NCBI RefSeq assembly: GCF_000218565.1 | Contig: NC_015684.1 | Coordinates: forward strand, 2,852,001 to 2,916,000 | Reading direction: 5' to 3' | From: Afipia carboxidovorans OM5 | Lineage (GTDB): Bacteria > Pseudomonadota > Alphaproteobacteria > Rhizobiales > Xanthobacteraceae | Length of the DNA stretch: 64,000 bases | In this document: piece after piece, positions 50,635 to 60,393 of the stretch | How positions within the stretch are numbered: the first letter of the stretch is position 1 | Layout: the number at the start of each line of letters is the position of its first letter | Program-made: the position numbers and the translations under genes | The notes under the pieces: model-generated | Told to the model about the DNA's origin: nothing | Database searches by the model: none | The model's input: only the letters and a program-made list of their open reading frames with translations

Positions 50635-52038
50635 TCATTCCAGCGCCTTCAGTTCGCCCGGCAACGCGTAGGCCCATTGCGAAATGCTACCCGCGCCGAG
50701 GCAGACGACGAAATCGCCCGGCTGCGCGATGCGACGCACGATGGAGGCGAGCTGCGCCGCGCTCTCGAGCGCGATCACCTCGCGATGGCCGTGCGCGCGC
50801 AGGCCGAGCACGAAGGCATCGCGGTCGATGCCCGGGATCGGCGCCTCGCCGGCCGGATAGACGTCGGCGACGATCACCGTGTCGGCATCGTTGAAGCAGG
50901 TGCAGAATTCCTCGAACAACGTATGCAGCCGCGAGAAGCGATGCGGCTGCACCACCGCGATCACCCGGCCTGTCGCGGTGTCGCGCGCGGCTTTGAGCAC
51001 CGCCGCGATCTCCACCGGATGATGGCCGTAATCGTCGATGACGGTGACGCCGTTCCATTCGCCGGTGCGGGTGAAGCGGCGCTTGACGCCACCGAAGCCC
51101 GCGAGCGCCTTGCGGATTGCTTCATCCGACATGCCGATCTCGTGCGCGACCGCGATCGCCGCCGTGGCGTTGAGCGCGTTGTGGCGACCCGGCATCGGCA
51201 GCACGAGGTCGGCAATGACATGCGCCGCGCCCGCCTTGCGATGGCGCACTTCCACCTTGAATTTCGAACCGCCGGGGAACGGCTGCAGATCGACGAGCCG
51301 CGCATCGGCCTGCGGGTTCTCGCCGTACGTGATGATGCGGCGATCCTCGATGCGGCCGACCAGCGCCTGCACCACGGCGTGATCGATGCACATCACCGCG
51401 AAGCCGTAGAACGGCACGCCCTCGACGAAATGCCGGAACGCATCCTGCACCGCCTCGAAGGTCTTGAAGTGATCGAGATGCTCCGGATCGACATTGGTGA
51501 CGATCGCCACATCGACCGGCAGCTTCAGGAAGGTGCCGTCGCTCTCGTCGGCCTCGACCACCATCCACTCGCCCTCGCCGAGCCGCGCGTTGGTGCCGTA
51601 GGCATTGATGATGCCGCCATTGATGACGGTCGGATCGAGAGCACCGGCATCGAGCAGCGTCGCGACCATCGAGGTCGTGGTGGTCTTGCCGTGCGTGCCG
51701 GCAATCGCGATGCAGCTTTTCAGCCGCATCAGTTCGGCCAGCATTTCCGCGCGGCGCACTACCGGAATGCGCTGCGCGCGTGCCGCCATCAATTCCGGAT
51801 TGTCGCGCTTGATCGCGGTGGAGACCACGAGCACATCCGCGCCGTTGACGTTCTCGGCCTTGTGGCCGACCATCACCTTGATGCCCTTGCCGCGCAGCCG
51901 CGCGACGTTGGCGTTCTCGGAAATATCGGAGCCCTGCACGGTGTAGCCGAGATTGCCGAGCACTTCGGCGATGCCGCTCATGCCGATGCCGCCGATGCCG
52001 ACGAAATGAATGGGGCCGATCTCGCGCGGGAGTCTCAT
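50635..52038 (-). CDS. murC: UDP-N-acetylmuramate-L-alanine ligase MurC
   Basis: 467 residues. Adds L-Ala to UDP-MurNAc. N-terminal HFVGIGGIGMSGIAEVL for UDP binding, P-loop AGTHGKTTTTSM near residue 117, and DDYGHHPVEIAAVL in the C-terminal ligase domain. ATG 52036-52038 (MRLPREIG); the longer open frame upstream reads through a family A repeat. Confidence 0.97.
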   Translation of the reverse strand: MRLPREIGPIHFVGIGGIGMSGIAEVLGNLGYTVQGSDISENANVARLRGKGIKVMVGHKAENVNGADVLVVSTAIKRDNPELMAARAQRIPVVRRAEMLAELMRLKSCIAIAGTHGKTTTTSMVATLLDAGALDPTVINGGIINAYGTNARLGEGEWMVVEADESDGTFLKLPVDVAIVTNVDPEHLDHFKTFEAVQDAFRHFVEGVPFYGFAVMCIDHAVVQALVGRIEDRRIITYGENPQADARLVDLQPFPGGSKFKVEVRHRKAGAAHVIADLVLPMPGRHNALNATAAIAVAHEIGMSDEAIRKALAGFGGVKRRFTRTGEWNGVTVIDDYGHHPVEIAAVLKAARDTATGRVIAVVQPHRFSRLHTLFEEFCTCFNDADTVIVADVYPAGEAPIPGIDRDAFVLGLRAHGHREVIALESAAQLASIVRRIAQPGDFVVCLGAGSISQWAYALPGELKALE

Positions 52039-52044
52039 GGAAGA

Positions 52045-52197
52045 TTCATCCTCGTCATGCCCGGCCTTGTGCCGGGCATCCACGACTTTCTTCAAACAGA
52101 CGTGGATGCATAGCAACTCGGTATACCGAGTTGCGTGATATTTGAAAGATTCAAGTCGGAAAAATCCGACTTGAGGTGACAAGCCCTGCCATGACGA
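52045..52197. repeat. Family A palindromic element with two extra internal hairpins
   Basis: Between murC and murG. GTCATGCCCGGCCTTGTGCC leads a GCCCGGC/GCCGGGC hairpin near 52054-52072. Then come a perfect 22-base palindrome centred on CTCGGTATACCGAG at 52113-52134 and AAGTCGGAAAAATCCGACTT at 52153-52172, before CATGAC near the far end. The two internal palindromes are unlike those of other copies. Confidence 0.7.
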
Positions 52198-52227
52198 AAA
52201 ACATCAAATTTCGTCGGTTCTGCAGCG

Positions 52228-53331
52228 TCAACCGATCTTCGCCACCTTCTCCACCAGATCGGCCAACCGGTCGGCGGCATCCAGCCGTCCGGCCGTGCGG
52301 GCGTTGGCGGCCATGTCGGTGAGGCGCTGCGGCTCGGCTGCCAGCGCCGAGATTTCGGACGCGAGCCGATGCGGCGAGAAATCGGATTGCGCGATGCGGA
52401 TCGCACCACCGGCCTCCACCAGCACGCCCGCGTTGGCGAACTGATCCTGATCGATCGCGCCGGGCAGCGGCACCAAAATCGAAGGCCGGCCGATGGCGGC
52501 CAACTCCGCCACGGTGCCCGCGCCCGAACGCGACACCACGAGATGGCTCGCGGCAAGCCGTGCCGGCAGATCGGCGAAGAACGGCGCAAGTTCGGCCTCG
52601 ATCTTCAGCCGCGTATAGATCGCACGCACGCGCGCCATGTCTTCCTCGCGCACCTGCTGCACCAGCGACAGCCGGCTCCACAACACCGGCTCGAGTTGCT
52701 CGATCGCGGGCGGCACGACGTCGGACATCACCCGCGCGCCCTGGCTGCCGCCGACAACGAGCAGCCGGAACGGCTCCGTCGTCTCCGGCGCACGATATGG
52801 CACGGCTGCGGCGGCGAGAATGTTCGCGCGCATCGGCGTGCCGGTCGTCGTCGTCTTGGAGGCGAGAGCCGGATCACGGTCGAGCACGCCCGGCAGCGAG
52901 GTCGCGATCGCATCGACGCGCGAGGACAACAGCCGATTGGCGCGGCCGAGCACCGCGTTGGAATCGTGAATGAGCGTCGGCACGCCGAGGAAGCGCGCCG
53001 CCATCAACGGCGGCAGCGTCGGGTAGCCGCCAAAGCCGATCACCGCCGCGGGCTTCAGCTTGCGAATGAGCAGCGCCGCCTTGGCCGCGCCCGCAGAGAG
53101 CAGTGCGGCGGTGCGCGCAAGCGACAGCGGATTGCGGCTGCGCACCGTCTCGCTCGGCACCACGTCGATCATGTCGCTGGTGAACAGCCCGCTATAGCGT
53201 ACCGCGCGCGCATCGGTGATGAGGCGGACACGATAGCCGCGCTTCATCAGCGCAGCGCCCAGCGCCTCGGCGGGAAACAGGTGCCCGCCGGTTCCGCCCG
53301 CCGCCAGCACTACGAGAGGGGCTTCCGTCAT
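52228..53331 (-). CDS. murG: UDP-N-acetylglucosamine-MurNAc-pentapeptide transferase MurG
   Basis: 367 residues. Makes lipid II at the inner face of the membrane. GT-B fold: AAGGTGGHLFPAEALG near residue 10, VIGFGGYPTLPP, the LVVGGSQGARVMSD loop, and SRSGAGTVAELAAIGRPSILVPLPGAIDQDQ for UDP-GlcNAc. ATG 53329-53331 (MTEAPLVVLA); upstream codons in frame are not family-like. Confidence 0.97.
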   Translation of the reverse strand: MTEAPLVVLAAGGTGGHLFPAEALGAALMKRGYRVRLITDARAVRYSGLFTSDMIDVVPSETVRSRNPLSLARTAALLSAGAAKAALLIRKLKPAAVIGFGGYPTLPPLMAARFLGVPTLIHDSNAVLGRANRLLSSRVDAIATSLPGVLDRDPALASKTTTTGTPMRANILAAAAVPYRAPETTEPFRLLVVGGSQGARVMSDVVPPAIEQLEPVLWSRLSLVQQVREEDMARVRAIYTRLKIEAELAPFFADLPARLAASHLVVSRSGAGTVAELAAIGRPSILVPLPGAIDQDQFANAGVLVEAGGAIRIAQSDFSPHRLASEISALAAEPQRLTDMAANARTAGRLDAADRLADLVEKVAKIG

Positions 53332-53356
53332 CGCGCCCTTATAACACGCCGTGCGC

Positions 53357-54508
53357 TCACGCGTAGGCGCGCGAGGCGTTGGCCGCGCCGAACGCTTCCA
53401 TCTCAACGCTCGGACGCTGCCGCGTCAGCGCCAGCAGCATGCCGACACCGTAGGCCAGCGAGACCATCGACGAGCCGCCATAGGAGATGAACGGCAGCGT
53501 CATGCCCTTGGCGGGCATCAAATGCAGGTTCACCGCCATGTTGATGCATGCCTGCGTGCCGAACATGATGGCGAGACCGGACGCGGCAAAGCGCGTGAAC
53601 AGATCCTCGCTCGCATAGGCGCGCGACAATGCGCGCAGCACGATGAAAGCAAACAATGCGAGCAGCGACAGGCACAGCACAATGCCGAATTCCTCCGCGC
53701 CGACTGCAAACACGAAGTCGGTATGGCTGTCCGGCAAGAGCCGCTTCACGGTGCCCTCGCCCGGCCCCTGCCCGAGCCAGCCGCCCTGCATGAACGACTC
53801 GGCGGCGAGATCGACCTGGAAGGTGTCGCCGGAGGCCGGGTTCATGAAGCGCTGAATGCGCGCCGCGACATGCGGCACCGTGAGATACGCCGTGAACAGC
53901 CCGACCGCCGAGACGCCGGCGAGCCCGAGCACCCAGATCATCCGCATGCCGGCGATGAAGAACAGCGCACCCCACACGGTCAGCACCAGCATGGTCTGAC
54001 CGAAGTCCGGCTCCAGCACCAGAAGCGTCACCAGCATCGCAAGCAGCACCAGCGCCATCGAGGTCGCGGGCATTTCCGGGCGGCGCGAGGATTCCGAGAA
54101 CAGCCACGACACCACCACGACGAAAGCGGGCTTCGCCGCCTCCGAGGCCTGAATGTTGACGCCGAGAATGGTGATCCAACGCCGCGCGCCCTTCACCTCG
54201 GGGCCGAACATCAGCGTCGCGACGATCAATATCATACTGATGACAAGCACGACCAGCGCACTGCGCCGCACATGCTTCGGCGACAGGAAAGATGTCGCGA
54301 TCATCACCACGATCGCAGGCACCAGAAACAGAACATGGCGGTTGAAGAAGTGAAACGGATCGAGACCGATGCGGGTCGCGACCGGCGGGCTTGCGGCCAG
54401 CGACAGGATCACGCCTGCGATGATCAGCGCGAGCATCGCCGCAAGCAGAAGCTTGTCGACGGTCCACCACCACTCGCTCAGCGGCGTGCGTTGTTCGCGT
54501 GACATCAT
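53357..54508 (-). CDS. ftsW: Septal peptidoglycan polymerase FtsW (SEDS family)
   Basis: 383 residues with ten membrane helices. SEDS glycosyltransferase working with FtsI at the septum. Seen: GARRWITILG, the catalytic-region LLVLEPDFGQTMLVL, and FISYGGSSMVSLAYGVGMLLAL near the C-terminus. ATG 54506-54508 with GGGGA 8 bases upstream; ten codons earlier another ATG (54538) is possible. Confidence 0.95.
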   Translation of the reverse strand: MMSREQRTPLSEWWWTVDKLLLAAMLALIIAGVILSLAASPPVATRIGLDPFHFFNRHVLFLVPAIVVMIATSFLSPKHVRRSALVVLVISMILIVATLMFGPEVKGARRWITILGVNIQASEAAKPAFVVVVSWLFSESSRRPEMPATSMALVLLAMLVTLLVLEPDFGQTMLVLTVWGALFFIAGMRMIWVLGLAGVSAVGLFTAYLTVPHVAARIQRFMNPASGDTFQVDLAAESFMQGGWLGQGPGEGTVKRLLPDSHTDFVFAVGAEEFGIVLCLSLLALFAFIVLRALSRAYASEDLFTRFAASGLAIMFGTQACINMAVNLHLMPAKGMTLPFISYGGSSMVSLAYGVGMLLALTRQRPSVEMEAFGAANASRAYA

Positions 54509-54585
54509 GGCGGCAGTCCCCGGGCGGTTATCCGCCATTGGTCGCCGATCATGGTTTCGGGAGAGTTAACGAGACGTAAAAACTT

Positions 54586-55983
<1,398 letters not shown>

Positions 55984-55994
55984 TGGTAAGCACC

Positions 55995-56367
55995 GTCATG
56001 GCCGGGCTTGTCCCGGCCATCCACGCCTTTCATAATTATCGTATGACGAATGGCGGTTATGTCTACATACTGACTAACCAACCCAACGGAGTTCTTTACG
56101 TTGGCGTCACAAATGATCTTGTGCGCAGAGTCTTCGAACATCGCTCCGGCTTTATCGATGGTTTCACAAAACGCCACAGATTGAAACGCCTCGTCTATTT
56201 TGAACAATTTGACGACATTCAAACCGCGATCCAGCGAGAGCACAATATCAAGCACTGGCCCCGCGCCTGGAAGATCCGCAAAATCATGGTCCACAACCCC
56301 GAATGGCATGATCTTTATGAGACGTTGATATAAAGACGTGGATGGCCGGGACAAGCCCGGCCATGAC
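55995..56367. mobile_element. Family A palindromic element carrying a GIY-YIG gene in its loop
   Basis: A 31-base left arm at 55995-56025 (GTCATGGCCGGGCTTGTCCC then GGCCATCCACG) is repeated as a perfect inverted copy at 56337-56367. The GIY-YIG gene lies entirely between the arms. The arms are the same palindrome as in the gene-less copies elsewhere in the window, so the cassette looks like a mini-element with a coding insert. No target-site duplication is obvious. Confidence 0.75.
56043..56333 (+). CDS. GIY-YIG nuclease superfamily small protein
   Basis: 96 residues. GYVYILTNQPNGVLYVGVTN (the GIY-YIG motif as VYI...YVG), then DLVRRVFEHRSG with the conserved Arg, RLVYFEQFDDIQTAIQREHNIKHW with the Glu-containing helix, and a short C-terminal region. 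The size and motif match the YhbQ/COG2827 type of single-domain GIY-YIG proteins. ATG 56043; in-frame codons before it (VMAGLVPAIHAFHNYR) are the translation of the palindromic arm. Opposite in direction to the dcw genes. The nuclease activity and any link with the repeats are inference. Confidence 0.88.
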   Translation: MTNGGYVYILTNQPNGVLYVGVTNDLVRRVFEHRSGFIDGFTKRHRLKRLVYFEQFDDIQTAIQREHNIKHWPRAWKIRKIMVHNPEWHDLYETLI

Positions 56368-56373
56368 GGCTGA

Positions 56374-57459
56374 CTATCTGAGCTTCAACGTCGACAAACC
56401 CGCGAGCGCCAGCATCACCGCGATGATCCAGAAGCGGATTACAATCTGCGGCTCGGTCCAGCCCTTCTGCTCGTAATGATGATGGATCGGCGCCATGCGG
56501 AAGATGCGCTTGCCGGTCAGCTTGAAGGACGCAACCTGCACGATCACCGACAGCGCCTCGAACACAAACAGCCCGCCGATCACCGCGAGCACGATCTCAT
56601 GCTTCACCGCGACCGCGATGCTGCCGATCATGCCGCCCAGCGCCAGCGAGCCGGTGTCGCCCATGAAGATCGAGGCGGGAGGCGCGTTGAACCAGAGAAA
56701 GCCGAGGCCCGCGCCAAGCACCGCGCCGCACAGCACAGCGAGTTCGCCGGTGCCCGCGACGTAACGGATCTGCAGATATTCGGAGAACACCGCGTTGCCG
56801 ACGAGATAGGCGATCATGCCGAAGCTCGCCGCCGCGATCATCACCGGCACGATGGCGAGGCCGTCGAGGCCGTCGGTCAGGTTCACCGCGTTGCCCGCAC
56901 CGACGATGATGAAGGCGCCGAACACAAGATAGAACCAGCCGAGGTTGATGGCGAAATCCTTCGCGAACGGAATGCCGAGATGCATCACCGAGGAATCGCG
57001 CCCCGCCCAGATGATGACGAGGCAGGCGAACAGCGCGATCAGCCCTTCGACCGCAAGCCGCAGCCGCCCGGAGAAACCGGCATGGGTCTGCTTGGTAACT
57101 TTCAGGTAATCGTCATAGAAGCCGACGAAGCCGAAGCCGAGCGTCACCATCAGCACCACCCAGACATACGGGTTGTGCAGGTTCGCCCAGAGCAGCGTCG
57201 ACACCACGAGGCCGGACAGGATCATGAGCCCGCCCATGGTCGGCGTGCCCTTCTTGGTCATGAGATGCGTCGGCGGTCCGTCAGCGCGGATCGGCTGGCC
57301 CTTGCCCTGCGCGAGACGGAGGTGATCGATGATCCAGGGCCCGAACAGAAACACGAACAGCGCGCCGGTCACCATCGCGCCGCCGGTGCGGAAGGTGATG
57401 TAGCGAAAGACGTTGATGCCCGGAATCGTGCCTGCGAGCTCGGTCAACCAATAAAACAT
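56374..57459 (-). CDS. mraY: Phospho-N-acetylmuramoyl-pentapeptide-transferase MraY
   Basis: 361 residues with ten membrane helices. Makes lipid I from UDP-MurNAc-pentapeptide and undecaprenyl phosphate. Conserved KKGTPTMGGLMIL, FYDDYLKVTK, and NAVNLTDGLDGLA with the catalytic Asp region, and the MAPIHHHYEQKGW loop. ATG 57457-57459, 9 bases after the murF stop. Confidence 0.97.
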   Translation of the reverse strand: MFYWLTELAGTIPGINVFRYITFRTGGAMVTGALFVFLFGPWIIDHLRLAQGKGQPIRADGPPTHLMTKKGTPTMGGLMILSGLVVSTLLWANLHNPYVWVVLMVTLGFGFVGFYDDYLKVTKQTHAGFSGRLRLAVEGLIALFACLVIIWAGRDSSVMHLGIPFAKDFAINLGWFYLVFGAFIIVGAGNAVNLTDGLDGLAIVPVMIAAASFGMIAYLVGNAVFSEYLQIRYVAGTGELAVLCGAVLGAGLGFLWFNAPPASIFMGDTGSLALGGMIGSIAVAVKHEIVLAVIGGLFVFEALSVIVQVASFKLTGKRIFRMAPIHHHYEQKGWTEPQIVIRFWIIAVMLALAGLSTLKLR

Positions 57460-57468
57460 GCAATCCGC

Positions 57469-58905
57469 CTATACCGTGAGATCGTCGGCATCCGCGCCGT
57501 TCGGAAAATTCTTCTCTAGCGCGGTCACGATCACTTTCATGCGCGAGCCGAGCGAGCCTTTCACCATGATCGCATCGCCCGCACGAACGCCCGCGACAAG
57601 CTGCGATTCGAGCCCAACCGAAGTTTCGGAATAGCCCCCCTTCCGCGCCGAGGGAAGGGCATCCCAGAGATCGTGCATCAAGGGCCCACAGCAGAACACG
57701 AGGTCGATCCGGTTGGCGGTAATCGCCGCAGCGAGGCCACGGTGCAGCTCCCGCCCCTGCGGCCCGAGTTCCAGCATGTCGCCCAGCACCGCGATGCGCC
57801 GCCCCTGCGGCCCGATCGCAACGCGACCGAGCACGCTCATCGCCGCCGCCATCGAAGCCGGATTGGCGTTGTAGCTCTCGTCGATCAGCGTCGCCGTGCC
57901 GCCCGGCAGCCCGAGTGCATGCCGCACGCCGCGTCCGGCCGTGGGTTCGAAGGCCGCAAGTGCGAGGGCCGACAGCGCAAGGTCTCCGCCCACGAGCGTG
58001 GACGCGGCGAGCACCGCGAGCGAGTTCATCGCCATGTGCCGGCCCGCGACGCCGACCTTGTAGGTGACATCATGATCCAGCACATCGGCATGCACCGCCG
58101 AGCATTCGGCATGCAGCGCCACATCGAGGAGCCGTGCATCCGCGTGCTCGTTCTCCCCGAACGTGACGATACGCGCGACGCCGCACGCCTTCGCCCTCTC
58201 CGCAAGGCGCGCGAACTGCGAATTGTCGCGATTGAGGATCGCAGCGCCGCCCGGCTCGAGGCCGGTGAAAATTTCCGCCTTGGCATCGGCAATCGCCTCG
58301 ATGCCGGAAAAGAATTCGAGATGCACCGGCTCGACCGTGGTGATGATCGCGACATGCGGGCGCACCAGCTTCACCAGCGGCTCGATTTCGCCTGCGTGGT
58401 TCATGCCGATCTCGAACACCGCGAACTTCGCATCTTGGGGGCAGCGCGCGAGCGACAGCGGCACGCCCCAATGGTTGTTGAAGGACGCCGCCGACACATG
58501 CGTCGCGCCCTGCGCCTGCAGCACGGTGCGCAACGCTTCCTTGGTCGAGGTCTTGCCGACCGAGCCTGTCACCGCAACGATCTTCGCCTGTGTCCGCGCG
58601 CGCGCGGCTTTCGCGAGATCGACAAGGCCCGCGAGCACATCCGGCACCACTAAGAGCGGCAGGTCGCCGGAAAATTTCGCGCGCTGCGATTGCGCGATCA
58701 CCGCGAGGCCGCCGCCGTTCTTCAGTGCCGCCTCGACGAAGGCGTGGCCGTCATGCACGTCGCCCTTGATGGCGAAATAAGCTTCGCCCGGCGCGATGGT
58801 GCGGCTGTCGATGGAAATGCCGTTGATGCTCTCCGGCAGCGCGCCGCTTCGCGTGGCGTGCATCGCCTCCGCCATCGCAGCCGTGGTCCACAGCGCCGTC
58901 GTCAT
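57469..58905 (-). CDS. murF: UDP-MurNAc-tripeptide-D-alanyl-D-alanine ligase MurF
   Basis: 478 residues. Adds D-Ala-D-Ala. P-loop VTGSVGKTSTKEAL near residue 115, NNHWGVPLSLAR, and DESYNANPASMAAAM in the C-terminal half. The ATG at 58903-58905 overlaps the murE stop (ATGA). Confidence 0.96.
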   Translation of the reverse strand: MTTALWTTAAMAEAMHATRSGALPESINGISIDSRTIAPGEAYFAIKGDVHDGHAFVEAALKNGGGLAVIAQSQRAKFSGDLPLLVVPDVLAGLVDLAKAARARTQAKIVAVTGSVGKTSTKEALRTVLQAQGATHVSAASFNNHWGVPLSLARCPQDAKFAVFEIGMNHAGEIEPLVKLVRPHVAIITTVEPVHLEFFSGIEAIADAKAEIFTGLEPGGAAILNRDNSQFARLAERAKACGVARIVTFGENEHADARLLDVALHAECSAVHADVLDHDVTYKVGVAGRHMAMNSLAVLAASTLVGGDLALSALALAAFEPTAGRGVRHALGLPGGTATLIDESYNANPASMAAAMSVLGRVAIGPQGRRIAVLGDMLELGPQGRELHRGLAAAITANRIDLVFCCGPLMHDLWDALPSARKGGYSETSVGLESQLVAGVRAGDAIMVKGSLGSRMKVIVTALEKNFPNGADADDLTV

Positions 58906-60344
58906 GTCGCGTGCTCCGCAAGCGCGGCCGCGGCCGCTTCGTGATCGCTGAACGGCAACACCTTGTCGCCGACGATCTGCCCGATCTCGTGGCCCTTGCC
59001 CGCGATCAGCAGCACATCGCCGGGCGCAAGCGCGGCAACGGCGGTGCGGATCGCCTCGGCGCGATCGCCGATATTTTGCGCGCCCGGCGCTGCTTCAAGA
59101 ATGGCCGCGCGAATGGCGGCGGGATCCTCGCTGCGCGGATTGTCGTCGGTGACGATCACCGTATCGGCATGCCGCGCGGCAATCTCGCCCATCAACGGCC
59201 GCTTGCCCGCATCGCGGTCACCGCCCGCACCGAACACCACGACAAGCCGGCCTTTCGCGTAGGGCCGCAGCGCTTCCAGCGCCTTCACCAGCGCATCCGG
59301 CTTGTGGGCGTAATCGACGAACACCGGCGCGCCAAAGCGATCGCCCACCAGTTCGAGTCGTCCCTTCGCGCCTTCGAGATGTTCGAGCGCCGCGAACGCC
59401 TGAGCCGCATCGCCGCCCGTGGAAATGACAAGGCCAGCGGCAACCAGCGCATTCTCGATCTGGAATTCGCCGACCAGCGGCAGACGCAGGCGCCAGTTCT
59501 GCCCGCGATGCTCCACCGTCATGCGCTGCCCGAAACCGTCGATCGCAGCTTCGACGAGGCGAATGCCCTCGCCCTGCCGCCCGACCGTCATGACATTCAG
59601 TTTATGCGTACGTGCAGCGGCGATCACCGTGGCGGAGTGTTCGTGGTCGGCTGCGATCACCGCCGGCGCACCCTCGGGGGCAAGGTCCGTGAACAGCCGC
59701 AGCTTGGTCGCGAGGTAATGCTCCACGGTCGGATGATAATCCATGTGGTCGCGCGACAGATTGGTGAAAGCGGTGGCCGTGATGCGCACACCGTCGAGCC
59801 GATGCTGGTCGAGCCCGTGCGAGGACGCCTCCAGCGCCAGATGCGTCACGCCATCGCCCGCGAGTTCGTCGATCGCCCGATGCAGCGCCACCGGGTCGGG
59901 CGTCGTCAGCGAGCCGTAGACATTGCGATGGCGCGAGACGATGCCGATGGTCCCCAGACTCGCCGCATTATGGCCGAGACTGTCCCACACCTGCCGGGTA
60001 AACGCCGCAACGGATGTCTTGCCGCTGGTGCCGGTGACGGCGGCGATGGTGCGCGGCTGGCGCGGATAGACGACCGCTGCCGCCAGCGCGAGCGCGCGGC
60101 GCGGATCGTCCGCGACGACGACAGGCACGCTTGCCGTGTGAGGATGGCCGGTCACGACCGCGACGGCTCCCGCCTTCACCGCCGCTTCGATAAAGCGCGC
60201 CCCGTCGGTCTTGTGACCGCCGAGCGCGAAGAACACATCGCCCGGCTTCACCGCACGACTGTCCACGGCCACGCCCGCGACCGCAAGCTCCGCCGCTTGC
60301 GGGTCGATGGCGGCTTCACCCCTGAGAAGATCGCGCAGTTTCAT
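58902..60344 (-). CDS. murE: UDP-MurNAc-L-Ala-D-Glu:meso-diaminopimelate ligase MurE
   Basis: 480 residues. P-loop VTGTSGKTSVAAF near residue 105, HLALEASSHGLDQHRL, and the DNPRSEDP motif that marks a meso-DAP-adding enzyme. ATG 60342-60344 (MKLRDLLRG); in-frame codons upstream toward ftsI are not family-like. Confidence 0.97.
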   Translation of the reverse strand: MKLRDLLRGEAAIDPQAAELAVAGVAVDSRAVKPGDVFFALGGHKTDGARFIEAAVKAGAVAVVTGHPHTASVPVVVADDPRRALALAAAVVYPRQPRTIAAVTGTSGKTSVAAFTRQVWDSLGHNAASLGTIGIVSRHRNVYGSLTTPDPVALHRAIDELAGDGVTHLALEASSHGLDQHRLDGVRITATAFTNLSRDHMDYHPTVEHYLATKLRLFTDLAPEGAPAVIAADHEHSATVIAAARTHKLNVMTVGRQGEGIRLVEAAIDGFGQRMTVEHRGQNWRLRLPLVGEFQIENALVAAGLVISTGGDAAQAFAALEHLEGAKGRLELVGDRFGAPVFVDYAHKPDALVKALEALRPYAKGRLVVVFGAGGDRDAGKRPLMGEIAARHADTVIVTDDNPRSEDPAAIRAAILEAAPGAQNIGDRAEAIRTAVAALAPGDVLLIAGKGHEIGQIVGDKVLPFSDHEAAAAALAEHAT

Positions 60345-60393
60345 GACGTTCCGATGAGATGCCGGCCGATGACGGGCGGCGGCCCGTTGCCGC

